Of a stretch of 64,000 bases of DNA, positions 61,450 through 64,000 are shown piece after piece. Under the pieces are notes generated by a model. That model ran no database searches, was not told the origin of the DNA, and saw only the letters and a program-made list of their open reading frames with translations. Within the stretch, counting starts at the first letter, position 1; every line of letters begins with the position of its first letter. The stretch lies in the NCBI GenBank assembly GCA_002427465.1, contig DIRC01000018.1, positions 3,580 through 67,579 on the forward strand, in the 5' to 3' direction. This stretch comes from Clostridiales bacterium UBA5446. GTDB lineage: Bacteria > Bacillota > Clostridia > Oscillospirales > Oscillospiraceae. The position numbers and the translations under genes are program-made.

Positions 61450-62298
61450 TCATGACTGGGTTTTATTTAGCGTCAGGGTGACGATTTCCGGCGTGTTCGC
61501 AAAGCGGGGAACGGATATCGAATTGCCCAGGCCGCGGGAAACGATCATGACATATCGCCCGGATTCGAACAACCCGGCGTCATACCGGGGGAGAAGCTCC
61601 CCGCTGGTGCCTAACAGCCCCCCTACGCCGGGTATACGAATAATTCCGCCGTGAGAATGGCCGCAAAAGATTATGTCAACCTTAAGCTCTGGATATTTCG
61701 TGATCCAGTAATTGCGATGGCCCAGCAGCACAACAAAGCTGTCCGGGAAATCTTTGTTAATTATGTCAACCAGTTCGTCAGGCCTTATCATATCCGCGCG
61801 GCCGTTGGGGTCCTCAACGCCGCACAGGAGGATACTTTCCCCACCCCGGGTCAGCGGCAGGTATTCGTTCTTAAGGTATGTGACGCCGGCGTTCGCCAGC
61901 ATATCGGCAAGGTCTTCGATTTCGCCGCTGGCCCAGTCATGGTTTCCGCTGACGAAATAAACGGGGGCAATAGTCACCAGCTGGTCAACCAGAATTTTCA
62001 GCCCGGGGAGGTAATTTTGATTTTTGCCGATGAAGTCCCCGGTCATGACGATGATATCCGGGGACTCATCCGCCACCGCTCTGACGAGACGCTTGTTATC
62101 AGCGCCGAATTCCGAGCCGTGCAGATCGGAAAGCTGGACGATGCGAAAGCCCTCAAAGCTGTCCGGAAGACGGTCGGACGACAGGGTGTATCGGGTGACC
62201 GACAGCCCGTATTTTCCCAGCAGGAGCAGGGCGGCGCAGATAATGAGCAGGGCCGCCACCAGCTTTATCAGGATGTGTCCCGCCCTTTTTCTGCGCAT
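61450..62298 (-). CDS. Membrane-anchored metallophosphoesterase (YkuE/YaeI-like)
   Basis: A 282-residue calcineurin-like phosphoesterase with one N-terminal membrane helix. Metal motifs are SDLHG, GDFIGK, GNHDWASG and GHSHGG. Relatives (YkuE, YaeI) act at the cell surface, possibly on lipid-linked phosphates; the substrate is unknown here. Start overlaps the stop of the NYN gene (TAATG), so the two are coupled. Confidence 0.9.
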   Translation of the reverse strand: MRRKRAGHILIKLVAALLIICAALLLLGKYGLSVTRYTLSSDRLPDSFEGFRIVQLSDLHGSEFGADNKRLVRAVADESPDIIVMTGDFIGKNQNYLPGLKILVDQLVTIAPVYFVSGNHDWASGEIEDLADMLANAGVTYLKNEYLPLTRGGESILLCGVEDPNGRADMIRPDELVDIINKDFPDSFVVLLGHRNYWITKYPELKVDIIFCGHSHGGIIRIPGVGGLLGTSGELLPRYDAGLFESGRYVMIVSRGLGNSISVPRFANTPEIVTLTLNKTQS

Positions 62299-63119
62299 TA
62301 AGCCTCCAGATCCCTGATATAGATCGGCTTGACGTTGGGGTCGGCGGTTGCCCGAATCTGCACCTCAAAACGGGACAGGCTTTTCATCATGGTTGAAAGC
62401 TTCCCAAAGCCGTAAGTGCGGGGGTCAAAGTCAGGCTGCTTTTTGATGATGAGATTGCCCAGATTGGAAAGGTCGGTGAAGCCGTCGTCGTCCGCCAGGT
62501 CGTCTATGGAGTCCGCGATCAGCTCGATAACGGATTCCGGAACAGCCGGCTTTTTGTCCTCCTGCTTCTTTGTGGGCTTCGCGGCAGGCTTTTCCGTCTT
62601 GGCATTCCCGTTTCCCGCGGCGGCGGACTTCTTCGCCGCAGGAGCTTTCACCGTATTCTGGACCTCGCTTTTCTTATAACGGTCGCGGATGACCTCAATA
62701 CGGATAAATTTGTCGCAGGCCTGCACAAAAGCCTTGGGGGTCTTTTCTTCGCCGATTCCGATCACATACATGCCGGATTCCCGAAGACGTATGGCAAGAG
62801 GCGTAAAGTCCGAGTCGGAGGAAACCAGCACGAACCCGTCGGTTTTTCCGGCATAGAGGATATCCATGGCGTCGATAATCATTGCGGAGTCGGTGGCGTT
62901 TTTGCCTACGGTATACGCAAACTGCTGTCTGGGGGTGACGGCGTTTTCAAGCAGGGTGGTTTTCCAGCCCGCAACATTTTGGGATGCCCAATCGCCGTAT
63001 ATGCGCTTGATCATGGGAGTTCCATATATGGCGATCTCCTCCAAAACGCTTTTGAGGCAGTCGCGGGGGGCGTTGTCTCCGTCGATCAGGACGGCGATCC
63101 GCAAATTTTCGTTTATCAT
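62298..63119 (-). CDS. NYN-domain ribonuclease-like protein with C-terminal LOTUS/OST-HTH domain
   Basis: A 273-residue protein. The N-terminal NYN (PIN-like) domain has VLIDGDNAP, ATDSAMIIDAMD and SSDSDFTPLA, whose acidic residues would bind metal and cut RNA. A Lys/Ala/Pro-rich disordered linker (about 155-195) leads to a LOTUS/OST-HTH-type RNA-binding domain (FTDLSNLGNLIIKKQPDFDPRTYGFGKLSTMM). ATG at 63119 is preferred to a TTG one codon earlier. Known members are of the LabA/DUF88 group; role probably in RNA turnover. Confidence 0.88.
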   Translation of the reverse strand: MINENLRIAVLIDGDNAPRDCLKSVLEEIAIYGTPMIKRIYGDWASQNVAGWKTTLLENAVTPRQQFAYTVGKNATDSAMIIDAMDILYAGKTDGFVLVSSDSDFTPLAIRLRESGMYVIGIGEEKTPKAFVQACDKFIRIEVIRDRYKKSEVQNTVKAPAAKKSAAAGNGNAKTEKPAAKPTKKQEDKKPAVPESVIELIADSIDDLADDDGFTDLSNLGNLIIKKQPDFDPRTYGFGKLSTMMKSLSRFEVQIRATADPNVKPIYIRDLEA

Positions 63120-63158
63120 CAAATCACTCTTTCATCGGTTTAAGGCATTTTAACACAT

Positions 63159-64000
63159 TTATCCTGCGCAGACAATAAAATCTCCGAAATCGGCAAGAAG
63201 CGAATAGTCGCCGGCTTCGCCTTTGTGAAGAATCAAATATTTCCCCCGGGCGTCCCCGGCATCGCCAAAGCGGTAAATTCCGAAGGAACGCACCCAGCGG
63301 AAGGCTCCGCTTGGGTTAACATAATTAACAGAATCAATAAACTGATCCGGTGGAATTTGTTCGTAAAACAAGGTAAAGATATAGGGCTGGTTTACGTAAT
63401 ATGAAATGAAGACGCTGTCCGGGGACTGATCTTCCACATAAGCAATGGCTTCGCCGAGTCCGGGATAATAATAGGGCGAGCCGCCGCCACCATACTCGGA
63501 TACATACCCGGACATAAAGATAAGAAAACAGGCCACTACCCCGGCAACAGGCAGGATACTCCATTTTTTAAGTTTACATAATATGACGAACAGGCCCAGG
63601 GAAATGAAATAGATCACAGGAAGCCATACCATATTGATCCGGTTGATGTTGACGTCAATGAACAATGCGCAGAGGAACCCGCAGCCGAGAGCCGCCAGAA
63701 TCGGCGCCTCATCCGGGGTTTTCCTGAGGCGCAGGAGGCTTTCCGCTATGCCGATCACAGCCAGCGGCAGACCAAAAAAGTAGAAAAGCCCGCCGGTGGA
63801 GGCGGCATTATATGGCAGACCGTCGTACTGCCTGAATAATATGCCGAGAAAAGCTTTGAAATTCCCCAGGGCGGCGTCAATACCCCCGCCGCCGAGGATC
63901 GAAGTGGCGGCCTGCCGTGTCTGTGTCAGAGCGGGGAGGGTGATCCCCAGGAGGGTGTATTCCGGCAGGCCCAGGGCGTTGCGAAGCTGGCAGAGGGTGA
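63159..64000 (-). CDS. Polytopic membrane protein, partial (N-terminal part beyond window end)
   Basis: The frame stays open to the window edge and beyond. The visible 280 residues include several membrane helices, then a C-terminal extracytoplasmic domain with SEYGGGGSPYYYPGLGEAIAYVE and a typical DQSPDSVFISYYVNQPYIF stretch. The layout resembles membrane glycosyltransferases of the GT39/PMT or ArnT type, whose catalytic N-terminus would lie outside; the match is only general. An internal GTG at 63758 gives 199 residues but is not a natural start because the helices continue upstream. Confidence 0.6.
   Translation of the reverse strand, partial: TLCQLRNALGLPEYTLLGITLPALTQTRQAATSILGGGGIDAALGNFKAFLGILFRQYDGLPYNAASTGGLFYFFGLPLAVIGIAESLLRLRKTPDEAPILAALGCGFLCALFIDVNINRINMVWLPVIYFISLGLFVILCKLKKWSILPVAGVVACFLIFMSGYVSEYGGGGSPYYYPGLGEAIAYVEDQSPDSVFISYYVNQPYIFTLFYEQIPPDQFIDSVNYVNPSGAFRWVRSFGIYRFGDAGDARGKYLILHKGEAGDYSLLADFGDFIVCAG

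Noticed and set aside
1..64000. CRISPR arrays, tRNA/rRNA genes, insertion sequences
   Set aside because: Scanned for regularly spaced repeats, tRNA-like cloverleaf ends and transposase-like proteins; none seen. A computed search could still find a tRNA missed by eye.

Overview
The window looks like chromosomal backbone DNA of an anaerobic, endospore-forming, GC-rich Firmicute, most likely a clostridial lineage of the Oscillospiraceae/Ruminococcaceae kind. The sporulation genes spoVAC, spmA, spmB, spoIID, sigG and a ylmC/ymxH-type gene point to a spore former. Pyruvate:ferredoxin oxidoreductase and a small 2[4Fe-4S] ferredoxin point to anaerobic metabolism. The clostridial AbrB with a zinc knuckle, the FakA/Asp23 pair and the GlgC/GlgD pair fit the same group. 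This placement is inference from gene content; no rRNA or tRNA gene was found. I saw no prophage, insertion sequence, CRISPR array or defence island.

Layout. 1-6113 (+): the 3' end of secA, then a run of pgeF, an orphan peptide-binding lipoprotein, cytidine deaminase, a LysR-type gene reduced to its DNA-binding domain, and a secreted SLH-domain/M15 peptidase. 6365-22404 (+): one long S10-spc-alpha ribosomal supercluster from rpsJ to rplQ, with secY, adk, map, infA and rpoA in the usual order, driven by a promoter whose -35 box lies between two perfect 10-bp inverted arms. 22424-30867: small units on both strands (spoVAC; murI / DUF1934 / argS with a perfect-consensus sigma-A promoter; spmAB; abrB; a DUF4358 lipoprotein; rsmI and a TrmN6-like methyltransferase; a ferredoxin). 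31049-41291: clpC and spoIID overlapping tail to tail, a multi-pass membrane protein, fakA-asp23, and the large nifJ/por gene. 41349-50334: three separate small ribosomal units (rpsF-ssb-rpsR, rpsB-tsf, rplJ-rplL), each with its own promoter and structured leader, interspersed with an S24 repressor, nth, rarA, DUF951, ylmC-sigG and gtrA. 50421-64000: an amino-acid permease, prfB-capA, prs-pth, the glycogen genes glgC-glgD-glgP, a GNAT acetyltransferase preceded by a 20-codon ORF, a metallophosphoesterase, a NYN/LOTUS protein and a membrane protein cut by the window end.

How the genes work together. Most of the window makes ribosomes and translation factors (S and L proteins, IF1, EF-Ts, RF2, Pth, ArgRS, Map, RsmI) and exports proteins (SecA, SecY). 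A second group serves sporulation and envelope remodelling (SigG, SpoVAC, SpmAB, SpoIID, MurI, SLH-M15, CapA). A third serves carbon storage and nucleotide supply (PFOR, GlgCDP, Prs, Cdd, Adk).

I did not find a convincing new multi-gene system. The best leads are regulatory or gene-structural: the operator-like repeat at the S10 promoter, a full-match sigma-F type promoter in front of sigG, the HTH-only LysR gene, the RG-rich tail on ribosomal protein S3, CapA whose signal peptide lies upstream of any standard start codon, and a 20-residue ORF with a strong ribosome binding site. All positions and motifs were read by eye; no database search or folding calculation was run.
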